From Xanthobacteraceae bacterium (GTDB taxonomy: Bacteria > Pseudomonadota > Alphaproteobacteria > Rhizobiales > Xanthobacteraceae), in NCBI GenBank assembly GCA_031291475.1, contig JARLIY010000096.1, positions 26,653 to 90,652 of the forward strand: a stretch of 64,000 nucleotides of DNA, written 5' to 3'. This document shows, piece after piece, positions 52,153-60,680 of this stretch. The position numbers and the translations under genes are program-made. Each line of letters begins with the position of its first letter. Within the stretch, counting starts at the first letter, position 1. The notes below the pieces were generated by a model that saw nothing but the letters and a program-made list of their open reading frames with translations, had not been told where the DNA came from and made no database searches.

Positions 52153-53479
52153 ATGGCCGCCGTCATCAATGTAAACGATACTATCGACTGTCACCCGATC
52201 ACCGCTTATCAGATCGGCGTTCTCGTATTGTGCATGGTTGCGGCGGCGATCGACGGCTACGACACGCAGGCGATCGGCTACACTGCGCCGGCGATTGGGC
52301 AAGCGTTCAATCTGCCGCGGGAAGTGTTCGGCCCGGTATTCTCGGCCGGGCTGGTCGGGGCCGCGCTCGGAGCGTTGAGCTTCGGGCCGTTGGCCGATCG
52401 ATTCGGCCGCAAGCGCTTCATGGTCGCGGCGGTCGTCATATTCGGCATCTTCAGCCTGCTGACCGCTACGGCGACCACGCTGCCCGAATTTCTGGCGTTT
52501 CGTTTTTGCGCCGGCCTCGGGCTCGGCGGTGCGGTGCCAAGCTTTCTCGCTCTCGGCGGCGAATTCGCCCCCGCGAGCAAGCGCGGCGTGTTTGTCGCCA
52601 TCGCCTTTGCGGCGTTTCCATTCGGCGGCCTGATCGGCGCGCTGACTTCTTCCTATGTCATTCCGCATTTCGGCTGGCAGTCCGTTTTCTATATCGGCGG
52701 CAGCGCACCGCTCCTCTTCGCGATCATCCTCATTGTCTGGCTGCCGGAAATCGCTGCGCTTCCTGATCGCACGCAACATTCGCCTCGACGAAGTGCGCAG
52801 CACGCTGACGCGTATCGCGCCGGGCGAAATTCCGCCCGACGCCGAACTCGTCGCCGCGCCTGAGCCCGAGCGCGAAGGTCTGCCGGTCAAACACCTGTTC
52901 ACCGAAGGACGCGCGACGAAAACCATCCTTGTCTGGGTGGCGTTCTTTACCTGCTTCATGGTGCTAGTGACGGTGACCGCGTGGACGCCTACCGTGCTGC
53001 GCTCCGTCGGTTTTTCGATTTCCGCCGGCGCACTCATCATCGGCCTCAATAACGCCGGCAGCGTCTGCGCGAGCGCGATATCCGGCTTTCTTGTCGAGCG
53101 CTTCGGACCCTACAAGACGCTGGTGCCGGGTTTCCTCCTGGGTGGCATCTGCCTCGCCGCATTCGGGCAAGCCACTTCATCGGTGGCCATGCTGGCGGTG
53201 GCCTCGACCCTTGCCGGCTTTTTCGTCGGCGGCACCGGCACGGGCCTCATCGCGCTAACCGCCGGCCTTTATCCGACGACGGTGCGCTCCACCGGAATCG
53301 GCTGGGGCATGGGCATGGGGCGAATCGGTCAGGTCTTCGGCCCGCTCGGCGCCGGCTTGCTCGTGGGCTGGGGCGCCGGCCCGGGGGGCGTTTTTTACGC
53401 CGCCGCGATCCCCTGCTTCATCGGCGCGCTGTTTGTCGCGCTCCTGAAGTTCGCGCCCGGCGCGGTGAAACCCGCTTAG
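52153..53479 (+). pseudogene. MFS aromatic-acid transporter (AAHS-like) with single-base frameshift
   Basis: Two ORFs form one MFS carrier of about 441 residues. First part (from ATG 52153): AAIDGYDTQAIGYTAPAIGQAF, GPLADRFGRKRFMVAAVVIF, RFCAGLGLGGAVPSFLALGGEFAP, up to IVWLPE. Second part: SLRFLIARNIRLDEVRSTLTRI and six more helices to the end. One extra A in the run at 52748-52750 (CCGGAAATCG) breaks the frame; removing it restores LPESLRFLIARN. The rest is intact. Divergent from the dihydroxyphthalate decarboxylase-like gene. Confidence 0.87.
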
Positions 53480-53501
53480 CTGCGAGCCCGCGCCTTCGCC
53501 A

Positions 53502-54395
53502 TCACAACGTCGGTTCCGGCTGGCCGCGACGACGGCAAGCGGCGATGAGCGTGTTGCGAAGCAGGCACGCGATGGTCATCGGGCCGACCCCACCGGGAAC
53601 CGGAGTGATCGCAGCGGCAACACCCTGTGCCCCGGCAAAAGCCACGTCGCCAACAAGCTTCGATTTGCCGTCCGCAGCCGCCACTCTGTTGATGCCGACA
53701 TCGATGACGACGGCGCCGGGTTTGATCCAATCTCCCCGGACGAATTCGGGCCGCCCTACCGCTGCCACTAGAATATCCGCGCGGCGCAGAATCGCCGGAA
53801 TGTCGCGGCTCTTCGAATGCGCCAAAGTGACCGTACAATTTTCGGCCAACAGCAGAGCCGCCATGGGCTTGCCGACGATGTTGGAGCGCCCGAGCACAAC
53901 CGCTTCGGCGCCGGTCAGATCGGGCAGCACGTCGCGCAGCAGCAGCAAGCAGCCGTAAGGCGTGCAGGGTACCAATACCCGGCTCAGACCCCCGCTCCAC
54001 AAATGTCCGACATTGTGCGCATGGAAGCCGTCAACATCCTTGCGCGGATCGATCGCGTCGATCACGCGTTGCGGATCGATATGCTTGGGCAGGGGCAGCT
54101 GCACCAGAATGCCGTCGACCCTGTCATCGGCATTGAGCTTGGCGATCAGCGCCAGAAGCTCGGCCTCGCCGATGCTCGCCGGCAAGCTCTCTTGAAAGCT
54201 CTGGATGCCGGCGGCGGTCGCGGCCTTGCCCTTGTTACGGACGTAAACCTGGCTTGCCGGATCGTCGCCGACAAGGACGGCGCAGAGTCCGGCCGCGATA
54301 CCGGAGGCGGCCTTGAGTTTCGCCGCCGCCGCCGCGACATCGGCAACGAGGCGATCCGCGCGCGCCTTGCCGTCAATCCGTTTGGTAGCCAGCAT
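53502..54395 (-). CDS. folD: Bifunctional methylenetetrahydrofolate dehydrogenase/cyclohydrolase
   Basis: Cytosolic one-carbon enzyme (297 residues) interconverting 5,10-methylene- and 10-formyl-THF. Signatures: [19 protein letters not shown] with the catalytic Tyr-Lys arrangement, [23 protein letters not shown] site [14 protein letters not shown], and VGDVAFAG ... [17 protein letters not shown]. Monocistronic with an ATG preceded by a short leader; C-terminus ends 22 bp from the MFS stop (convergent). Confidence 0.96.
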   Translation of the reverse strand: MLATKRIDGKARADRLVADVAAAAAKLKAASGIAAGLCAVLVGDDPASQVYVRNKGKAATAAGIQSFQESLPASIGEAELLALIAKLNADDRVDGILVQLPLPKHIDPQRVIDAIDPRKDVDGFHAHNVGHLWSGGLSRVLVPCTPYGCLLLLRDVLPDLTGAEAVVLGRSNIVGKPMAALLLAENCTVTLAHSKSRDIPAILRRADILVAAVGRPEFVRGDWIKPGAVVIDVGINRVAAADGKSKLVGDVAFAGAQGVAAAITPVPGGVGPMTIACLLRNTLIAACRRRGQPEPTL

Positions 54396-54559
54396 GTGTC
54401 AGGGCCGAAGCGATTATGCCGCTGCGGAATTGACGTGCGAACATGGAGAAAATCAAGAGCAAAAGATTCTGAGTGGGACGCAATCCCGTCGGAGACGTTT
54501 GGCCCACGATTTTCCGTCGGCTTAAGGTTGGCGCCGGAGCCGGCGGCGCGGTCACCGGA

Positions 54560-54754
54560 TTATTTCGCCCGCCTCACGTCGCCCTTCTTTACGCCGGCTT
54601 CCGGGAATACCCACATCGCCGCAATCATCAAGACCGCAACCACCATGACGAAGACCGAAAAATCGTGGCGGATGGGCGATCCGCTCCAGAAGGCGAGCAC
54701 CGCCGCGACGATCAGTACGACGGCCGAAAGGATGCCTTTGACGTCGTGCGGCAT
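54560..54754 (-). CDS. Small two-helix membrane protein
   Basis: 64 residues with two hydrophobic helices (GILSAVVLIVAAVLAFWSG and FSVFVMVVAVLMIAAMWVFPEAG) and a basic tail; resembles conserved small inner-membrane hypotheticals (ending MWIFPE). It lies 20 bp beyond the fatty acid hydroxylase-like gene on the same strand, so it may be its last co-transcribed gene. Function unknown. The 164-bp gap toward folD has no gene. Confidence 0.65.
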   Translation of the reverse strand: MPHDVKGILSAVVLIVAAVLAFWSGSPIRHDFSVFVMVVAVLMIAAMWVFPEAGVKKGDVRRAK

Positions 54755-54774
54755 GGAACGCCCCGAACGTGTCG

Positions 54775-55545
54775 CTAGTTGGCGCCGACCGGCTCCGTCG
54801 CCGCTTCATCGGGAAGCCGCGGCTTGCCGCGCAGATTTTTCTTCACGAAGCGCGTGTCGTAGCCGTTGAGCAGCGTACCGAGGAGCCCGCGATCGAGGTC
54901 GGACGTCCCGAACAGCCAGTCGGCGATCGGGAAGGTCAGGTTCATATTGACCTCCATCATCAGCCGCGCGTTGTGATGCGCGCTGTGATGCCGGCGCAGC
55001 GAATTGACGAACGGGCAATGGCGCACGAAGGCGTTCTCGTCGACATGGCAGCAAAAGTGCATGAACTCGTAGATCAGATACATGCCGGTCGTGGTCGACA
55101 TGAACAACCAGCCCACATTCGCCGTGAATATTGTGCCGAGAATGGCAGCGGCCGGTATCGACATCAGGATGAAGACCACCAGCGCGTAGGGCGGGAACAA
55201 AGTGACGCGCCAATCCTTGTGATCGCGGAAGCGCATCTCCTCATCGCTGAAGAACTGATGATGATTGAGCGTGTGCCGCTCGTAGATCGCGCGCAGGCCT
55301 TTGATGTTGACCGGCCGATGCATGATAAATTTATGCACCGCCCACTCGAACAGATTGGTGAACAGGAACGTCAGCGGCACCGTCAGCCATTCGAGCGCGG
55401 TGATGGCGTGCATATGCTCGATGTAGATGTAGAATGCCGCCGCTCCCATCGCGTAGATGATGACGAGGTGAATATAGCCGTCATACCAGCCGAGGATGCG
55501 CGAGCGGTATTCCCGGCGAAACTCGATTTGGCGCTGGCTGATCAC
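54775..55545 (-). CDS. Fatty acid hydroxylase/sterol desaturase family membrane di-iron enzyme
   Basis: Integral membrane oxygenase-type protein (256 residues from GTG 55545). Histidine boxes that bind two irons are present: HKFIMH (HxxxxH-type), HTLNHHQF, HFCCH and RRHHSAHHN, set among four to five helices. The family hydroxylates or desaturates lipids (sterols, carotenoids, sphingoid bases, fatty acids); substrate unknown here. GTG 55545 is backed by GGGAGAGGGA; a GTG at 55629 overlapping the upstream DUF6166-like stop (GTGA) is an alternative giving 284 residues. Confidence 0.85.
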   Translation of the reverse strand: MISQRQIEFRREYRSRILGWYDGYIHLVIIYAMGAAAFYIYIEHMHAITALEWLTVPLTFLFTNLFEWAVHKFIMHRPVNIKGLRAIYERHTLNHHQFFSDEEMRFRDHKDWRVTLFPPYALVVFILMSIPAAAILGTIFTANVGWLFMSTTTGMYLIYEFMHFCCHVDENAFVRHCPFVNSLRRHHSAHHNARLMMEVNMNLTFPIADWLFGTSDLDRGLLGTLLNGYDTRFVKKNLRGKPRLPDEAATEPVGAN

Positions 55546-55625
55546 TGTCCCTCTCCCGATGGGGGCGGCCGCTTCTTCTGTCGTCGCGCGGTCCAATAAA
55601 ACTGTACCACATATCGGTCGCAAGA

Positions 55626-55916
55626 TCACCGGCGGCGCAGATAGGCCTCGATGTCGTCGCCGGTAAGCCGCCAGTCGTTATCGAGATTGGCGATCACGTC
55701 TTGCATGAATGGTTCCGACAGGGCGATGGCGCGCTCCTTGTCGCCGAGATGGTCGAACAGGATCGCCAGCGCCAGCTGTCGCGGGCTTGTGCCCTCGTAG
55801 GTCCACTCGAAGCCGCGCTTGGTGAATTGCCTGACTTGATAATGCTCCGGCAGCGGTTTGCCGTCGACCGTGACAACGAGGCCGTCCATGGTTCGCCTGC
55901 CTTCGTAGGTCTTCAT
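55626..55916 (-). CDS. Small DUF6166-like protein
   Basis: Soluble 96-residue protein: YEGRRTMDGLVVTVDGKPLPEHYQVRQFTKRGFEWTYEGTSPRQLALAILFDHLGD fits the pattern of DUF6166 proteins (function unknown), which often end with an alpha-helical segment like DNDWRLTGDDIEAYL. Co-directional with, and possibly translationally coupled to, the di-iron membrane enzyme downstream. 15 bp after the FAD dehydrogenase stop region on the same strand. Confidence 0.75.
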   Translation of the reverse strand: MKTYEGRRTMDGLVVTVDGKPLPEHYQVRQFTKRGFEWTYEGTSPRQLALAILFDHLGDKERAIALSEPFMQDVIANLDNDWRLTGDDIEAYLRRR

Positions 55917-55931
55917 GGCCGAGCCTGTGAA

Positions 55932-57590
55932 TTACGGCACGCTGCTTGAAGCGGCGCGCCCGGCCGCGCGGCCCGAGAAAATGCAGCCGCCGAGGAACGT
56001 CCCCTCGAGCGCACCATAGCCGTGCACGCCGCCGCCGCCGAAGCCCGCCACTTCGCCGGCCGCATAGAGTCCTGGCACCGGCCGTCCGTCGGCGCCGATG
56101 ACGCGACTGTCGAGATCGGTTTGCAGGCCGCCCAGGGTCTTGCGCGTCAGAATATTCAGGCGGACCGCGATCAGCGGGCCGGCTTCGGGATCGAGGAGCT
56201 TGTGCAAGCGAGCCGTACGAATGAGCCTGTCGCCGAGATAGCGGCGGGCCGCGCGAATGGCCATGATCTGCGCGTCCTTGCCGAAAGGATTGTCGAGCTC
56301 CCGATCGCGGGCGACAATTTCGCGCTCGACGGTTTCGAGCTTGAGCAGCGGCTCACCGCCGGCGAGCGCGTTCATGCGCGCAACCAGCGTCGCCAGATCG
56401 CGCTCGACGATAAAGTCCTCGCCCTTGTCCATGAACGCCTTCACCGGCTCGGGAATGCCCTTGGTGGCGCGGCCGAGAATTTGCCGCCAGCTTTTGCCGG
56501 TGAGATCGGGATTCTGCTCCGAGCCGGACAGCGCGAATTCCTTTTCGATGATTTTTCGCGTCAGGATGAACCAGGAATAATCGTAGCCGGTCTGCATGAT
56601 GTATTTGAGCGTGGCGAGCGTATCGAAGCCGGGATAAAGCGGGGTCGGCAGCCTTTTTCCGAGCGCATCGAGCCAGAGCGGCGACGGTCCCGGCAGGATA
56701 CGGATGGCGTGATCGGTCCAGATCGGCGCAAAATTCTTGATGCCCTCGACGTAATGCCACATGCGGTCGCGATTGATGACCGTGCCCCCGGCGGTTTCGG
56801 TAATCGCCAGCATGCGGCCGTCGACGTGATCGGGCACGCCGGTGATCATGCGCCGCGGCGCCGGGCCCACACGTTGCGGCCAGTTCTTGCGCACCAGATC
56901 ATGATTGCCGCCGATGCCGCCCGAGGTGACGACGACAACCTGCGCTTTCAGCGCGAAGCCGCCGACAACCTCGCGCGAGCTTTTTTGCCCGCGCCCGATA
57001 TTGCTCGGCGCCAGGATGTCGCCGCTAACCCCGTCGACCGCCGCGCCCGACTTGGTCAGTGCTTTGACGCGATGGCGGAACTTGAAAGTGACCAGACCTT
57101 GCCGCTCGCCCTCGCGCACGCGCGCAACGAACGGCGCTATGATCCCGGGTCCGGTTCCCCAAGTGATATGAAAGCGCGGCACCGAATTCCCGTGGCCGGT
57201 CGCGTTGCCGCCGCCGCGCTCGGCCCAGCCGACCACCGGAAAGAAGCGGATGCCCCGCTCCCGCAGCCACGCGCGTTTCTCGCCGGCGGCGAAGGCGACA
57301 TACGCGTCGGCCCATTGGCGCGGCCAGAAATCCTCGTCGCGATCGAAGGCGGCTGTTCCCAGCCAATCCTGCAACGCCAGCGCATGGGAATCGCGGATGC
57401 CGAGGCGCCGCTGCTCGGGCGAATCGACGAGAAAGATTCCGCCCAGCGACCAGAACGCCTGGCCGCCGAGGGATTGCTCCGGCTCCTGGTCGAGGACAAT
57501 GATCTTTTTGCCGGCGTCGATGAGCTCCGCTGCGGCGACGAGACCGGCAAGTCCGGCTCCCACGATGATCGCGTCGGCGTCGTCAGCCAT
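55932..57590 (-). CDS. FAD-binding dehydrogenase of the KstD/fumarate reductase flavoprotein family
   Basis: 552-residue flavoprotein. FAD site ADAIIVGAGLAGLVAAAELIDAGKKIIVLDQ, then GGQAFWSLGGIFLVDSPEQRRLGI, a substrate/FAD capping region, TSGGIGGNHDLVRKNWP, and C-terminal GLYAAGEVAGFGGGGVHGYGALEGTFLGGCIFSGRAAG. This subgroup is annotated as FAD-binding dehydrogenase and is related to 3-ketosteroid delta-1-dehydrogenase, but its substrate is not established. ATG 57590 follows GGGGGACTAG. First gene of a run with the DUF6166-like and di-iron enzyme genes on the same strand. Confidence 0.88.
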   Translation of the reverse strand: MADDADAIIVGAGLAGLVAAAELIDAGKKIIVLDQEPEQSLGGQAFWSLGGIFLVDSPEQRRLGIRDSHALALQDWLGTAAFDRDEDFWPRQWADAYVAFAAGEKRAWLRERGIRFFPVVGWAERGGGNATGHGNSVPRFHITWGTGPGIIAPFVARVREGERQGLVTFKFRHRVKALTKSGAAVDGVSGDILAPSNIGRGQKSSREVVGGFALKAQVVVVTSGGIGGNHDLVRKNWPQRVGPAPRRMITGVPDHVDGRMLAITETAGGTVINRDRMWHYVEGIKNFAPIWTDHAIRILPGPSPLWLDALGKRLPTPLYPGFDTLATLKYIMQTGYDYSWFILTRKIIEKEFALSGSEQNPDLTGKSWRQILGRATKGIPEPVKAFMDKGEDFIVERDLATLVARMNALAGGEPLLKLETVEREIVARDRELDNPFGKDAQIMAIRAARRYLGDRLIRTARLHKLLDPEAGPLIAVRLNILTRKTLGGLQTDLDSRVIGADGRPVPGLYAAGEVAGFGGGGVHGYGALEGTFLGGCIFSGRAAGRAASSSVP

Positions 57591-57756
57591 GCCGCTAGTC
57601 CCCCCTTTGGGGGCATCAATACCGCGACATGCCACCTACTGATAGAGCCGCCGAGCGAAGCGCCTGGCGCAAATTTGAATTAAGGGAACGCACTTGCCGC
57701 AGGCAGATGGAGGCCCCGGCGAATGCGCGTCCGGGGCCGATCCGTTCTGCTGCAGT

Positions 57757-58109
57757 TTAGTGCCGGCCGGCAAAGCCAGATACGGTGCCGCCGGCGTAGC
57801 CGGAGGTCTGCACCTGCACGTAACCGTTGCCCGACGTGTTGCGCCGGCATACGAGCTGGTCGTGGCCGTCATACCCCCGCCGACGGAGAATCCCGTGCCC
57901 AAGGAACCCTGGCCGCCGCCAAGAGCCATCGAGCCCGACGAACTCGTTCCGAACCCGTTGGCGTTGCCATAGGAGTCGGACGACCCTTGGGCGCTGGACC
58001 AGATGTTGGTGGTGCCGCCGCCGTTGCCGGTGGTGTAAACCTGCTGCGCCATCGCAGGGATCGAGATCAGCAACCCTGCGACGGCGACGATGCAACAAAT
58101 CGCTTTCAT
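57757..58109 (-). pseudogene. Gly/Ser/Thr-rich exported protein, probable frameshift near 57840
   Basis: Signal peptide MKAICCIVAVAGLLISIPAMAQQ, then low-complexity VYTTGNGGGTTNIWSSAQGSSDSYGNANGFG and GGGMTATTSSYAGA. In the annotated frame the next residues become Arg/Cys/Pro-rich (TRRATVTCRCRPP) and run 60 codons further to 57636; in the neighbouring frame the composition continues as NTSGNGYVQVQTSGYAGGTVSGFAG and stops at 57757. A one-base deletion around 57838-57842 would join them. I favour the shorter, compositionally consistent product of about 117 residues; no known family. Confidence 0.5.
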
Positions 58110-58193
58110 ACTTGCGTTCCTTTGCTCGATCTGACGGATCTGAGTTGGCCCATCCCTAAGCCCGGATGGAATCCGCGCGGGCTTGGGACCGGA

Positions 58194-58865
58194 TCAGTCG
58201 ATCCCGTTTTCCCGCACCGGCCGCTCCGACATGGCGGAGACCGGACCGGGCTCCATGAATGCAGCGAAGAAAGAGCGCAGGCTGGGCTCATTGGCCGCGC
58301 CGCGCGGAATGGATCCGGTGATCTCGGCAGGCGGGCTTGGTTCGCCGACTGCCACGCGCGGGCTTGGCTCGGGCGGGCTCGGCTCAGTGGCCGCGGCAAA
58401 CGAAGAGCGCGGGCTGGGCTCGCTGCCAAGAGTGAAAAAGGAATGCGGGGCGGGATCCGCGGCCGTAACAGGGAGCACGCGCGGACACGGCGAGCCCGCC
58501 GCGTACATCGCGACGACAACGTGCTTGTCTTCGCACATCAGCGCCAGCGCCGCATGTTGAAAGCCAAAGGCATAAAGCTGCCGCGCGAGCAGACGGATGG
58601 TGCATCCTTCCTCGACCGTGGTGGTGCCGAAGGTGAAGCCGCCGCCCATCGCCGAAAATCCGCCCGAGGCAGAACCGAGACAAGTTTCCACTCCCGCCGC
58701 GGCGAGACCGGGAGCGACCACGGTCGGCGCCGAAATCACCCGACTCGTCGTACTTGCGGGATCGCTTGAGTTGATCATGGCCATCGAGCCGGATGTACTT
58801 CCCATAGTTTGCGCGCAAACCGGGGTAGCAATCAGCAGTAAAGCGAGGGCCATCCACAGACGCAT
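58194..58865 (-). CDS. Exported Ser/Gly/Pro-rich protein with repeated EPSPR motifs
   Basis: 223 residues: signal peptide (WMALALLLIATPVCAQT), a Ser/Gly-rich middle with a conserved-looking core CLGSASGGFSAMGGGFTFGTTTVEEGCTIRLLARQLYAFGFQHAALALMCED (three cysteines), then a tail with repeats of EPSPRSSFAA / EPSPPEPSPR / EPSLRSFFAA. The core resembles small secreted proteins seen in rhizobia; function unknown. Pairs with the neighbouring Gly-rich gene on the same strand (84-bp gap). The IS1595-type element inserted 131 bp upstream of its start, possibly separating it from its promoter. Confidence 0.7.
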   Translation of the reverse strand: MRLWMALALLLIATPVCAQTMGSTSGSMAMINSSDPASTTSRVISAPTVVAPGLAAAGVETCLGSASGGFSAMGGGFTFGTTTVEEGCTIRLLARQLYAFGFQHAALALMCEDKHVVVAMYAAGSPCPRVLPVTAADPAPHSFFTLGSEPSPRSSFAAATEPSPPEPSPRVAVGEPSPPAEITGSIPRGAANEPSLRSFFAAFMEPGPVSAMSERPVRENGID

Positions 58866-58996
58866 GGCAGTTACTCCGGCATCGCGCTAAAGACGAATAC
58901 TTTCCGTTAGTTGCGTATTAACGTTTCATTAACATATCAAGATTTCGAAAATTGCCCATTCGTAGAGTTCCTTACGATTGTTCTGTTGGTTAATCC

Positions 58997-59020
58997 GGCA
59001 ACTATGTACTTGACAACGGA
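58997..59020 (+). repeat. Left terminal inverted repeat of the IS1595-type element
   Basis: 24 bp matching the right end with one mismatch (G for A at position 10). Directly preceded by target duplication GTTAATCC. The inward TTGACA could act as a -35 element. Confidence 0.9.
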
Positions 59021-59074
59021 GCGGGCATGTCGCATCCCGAAAAACGACAGGCCGACGCTTGGGTTACGTCGAAA

Positions 59075-59653
59075 CTAAGCGCCCCCGATCCTCAACTTTG
59101 CCTCTCGACGTTTCTTTCGCGCCGCCTTGCTCTTATGACCGCGAAAACGGTCCGAAGGCGGGAGCTTCTGGCTAAATCCACACTTCATCAGGAACGCCAT
59201 CAGCGACATGCCCGCTTGGTAGACGAAGAGGGCTTCGCGTTTGACCTGATCGACCGTCATTGGAATTAGTGAAGTTTCGACGCGCGTTCGCGCCGTGTCT
59301 TTCACCGTAAAAATCTGGCCGGTATCGGGATCGCGGCACCAACTATAGTGCACGACTCCATTTCTCTTTTTGAAAGCCTCTTCAATTGTATCGATGATGT
59401 TGTCCAGCTCATCTAAAGTGTCCAAATCGTCAATTCGGATTTCTGCGGAAGCGAGAAGGACGCTGAAGCGGAGCGGCATTGCCATGTGCGTGGTGACCGC
59501 TTGGCCGTATTCGACATCAATATCGAGAAAGCAAGCTATCGCCATTTCCACAACGTTTTCTGTCTGAGCCGCACACGTGGTCATGAGACCAATGGCTTCG
59601 AGCATGTCTTGTGGTAGGTTGCGCGGATCGAAATCATATTCCTTAAACGCCAT
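59075..59653 (-). CDS. Transposon passenger protein with HEPN-like RNxxxH motif
   Basis: 192 residues from ATG 59653 (the ORF-track start adds 34 residues; relatives are unknown to me). Mostly alpha-helical by composition: NLPQDMLEAIGLMTTCAAQTENVVEMAIACFL, then DELDNIIDTIEEAFKKRNGVVHYSWCRD, where RNGVVH matches the R(N/D)xxxH motif of HEPN ribonuclease-type domains and is followed by the W that is common there. The C-terminus is highly basic (KSKAARKKRREAKLR). HEPN proteins include toxins and defence nucleases, but the motif also occurs in non-toxic relatives. First passenger gene of the element, near its left end. No antitoxin partner is evident. Confidence 0.6.
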   Translation of the reverse strand: MAFKEYDFDPRNLPQDMLEAIGLMTTCAAQTENVVEMAIACFLDIDVEYGQAVTTHMAMPLRFSVLLASAEIRIDDLDTLDELDNIIDTIEEAFKKRNGVVHYSWCRDPDTGQIFTVKDTARTRVETSLIPMTVDQVKREALFVYQAGMSLMAFLMKCGFSQKLPPSDRFRGHKSKAARKKRREAKLRIGGA

Positions 59654-59821
59654 GGCAAAAGCCTCTAAGCTCGGTCTTGACGAAGCGACGCTGCGTATCG
59701 CGCGGCGAATGTTAAGCTCGCCGCCCAAGCCGCATGAGGAAATGAAGCTGGGCAAGCCTAGAGCGAAATCGAAAAAGAATCCCGCACAGAAGACAACGAA
59801 AAAGCCAAGCAGGTAGCCTAA

Positions 59822-60154
59822 TCATTCGACCTTGACGTGGGCTGCAAATGTCCACAGGCAATCGTATACGCCGCGCGGTCGAATGCAGACATGACTGTAA
59901 TCTCTCTGGACCGATCCTTTGTCTATTTTGACGAATGTCTTTGGGGCCAGCGTGACGCAATTGTGGTCATTCTTGAATGCGATAGCGGCGCTGACATCAT
60001 CGGACAATAAGGTCGCATATTGCACGAAATCGTCCTCTTTCGGACAGGCGATTGTAATATCTACCGTCATGGCTGGCTGGGCGCGTGCTGCCCTGTGAGA
60101 GAGGCAGAAAATCGCCGCCCCCAATAAGGTGAGGACTAAGAAATGCCTGACCAT
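59822..60154 (-). CDS. Small exported passenger protein of the transposon
   Basis: 110 residues from ATG 60154: signal peptide MVRHFLVLTLLGAAIFCLSHRAARA then a short beta-rich mature part with three cysteines (ITIACPKEDDFVQYATLL, HNCVTLAPKTFVKID, HVCIRPRGVYDCLW). No family recognised. 168 bp from the HEPN-like gene on the same strand. The ORF-track start at 60202 adds 16 residues that would hide the signal peptide. Confidence 0.6.
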   Translation of the reverse strand: MVRHFLVLTLLGAAIFCLSHRAARAQPAMTVDITIACPKEDDFVQYATLLSDDVSAAIAFKNDHNCVTLAPKTFVKIDKGSVQRDYSHVCIRPRGVYDCLWTFAAHVKVE

Positions 60155-60188
60155 GCGAGCGGTATTCTTAGATTTGAGAAGGACGGGT

Positions 60189-60467
60189 CTACCTCTGGGC
60201 ATCTTTACCTGGACCTAAGAGAGTCTGTGCGACGTTCAGAAAAGCGTCAGCGGCGAGCTTTAATTGTCGCGCGGCTTGCTCGATTGCTTCGTGTTCGTCT
60301 TTCGCGTTATCAAATGGAAACTCCAATTTTGCCCCCGGTACCACCCGCTCTGGTTTCAGTTCAAAAATTACTGTCCCGCTTACGGTCCACGTTCCGTCTG
60401 TGATAGTGGTTTGCTTTATGTCGATTCTTGGTTGACCGCTTATAAGAGAAGAAAAAATAGTAGGCAT
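60189..60467 (-). CDS. 92-residue passenger ORF of unknown function
   Basis: MPTIFSSLISGQPRIDIKQTTITDG, then VFELKPERVVPGAKLEFPFDNAKDEHEAIEQAARQLKLAADAFLNVAQTLL. First half beta-like, second half an amphipathic helix. GAGG sits 9 bp ahead of the ATG (60467). Ends 34 bp before the exported passenger gene start and could be co-transcribed with it. No known domain. Confidence 0.5.
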   Translation of the reverse strand: MPTIFSSLISGQPRIDIKQTTITDGTWTVSGTVIFELKPERVVPGAKLEFPFDNAKDEHEAIEQAARQLKLAADAFLNVAQTLLGPGKDAQR

Positions 60468-60530
60468 CGTTATTTTCCTCTACGTTTGCGCCAACGCAGA
60501 AACGCCTTCGCTTTCTGCTTAATGGTGCCT

Positions 60531-60562
60531 CTCGTTAGTCGGCCGGCACGTAAGGCGTCTCC
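60531..60562 (-). pseudogene. Remnant of an IS1595 transposase 3' end
   Basis: Minus-strand codons RRLTCRPTN resemble the last codons of the intact transposase (KRLTYRPTH). At DNA level GTCGGCCGGCACGTAAGGCG compares with GTCGGCCGGTACGTGAGGCG at 61059-61078. A leftover from an ancestral element or a duplication during passenger capture. Confidence 0.45.
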
Positions 60563-60618
60563 GCGCTAGTCGTCGAGTTCTGACGCGTAACTTCTCCAAT
60601 TAAACCGGAATTTTGGAC

Positions 60619-60644
60619 GATGCCCGGGCTTGGGGCCGGGCATC
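60619..60644. other. 9-bp perfect hairpin in the untranslated part of the transposon
   Basis: GATGCCCGG(gcttgggg)CCGGGCATC. No T-run on either side. Together with the structured segment that follows it makes up the gene-free stretch 60468-61051. Confidence 0.6.
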
Positions 60645-60680
60645 GCCATCTCACTACAAACATGGAGGGCAACTCTACTC

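Noticed and set aside
56022-57683. 553-codon plus-strand ORF over the FAD dehydrogenase
   Set aside because: Shadow; no family motifs, while the opposite strand has a full flavoprotein.
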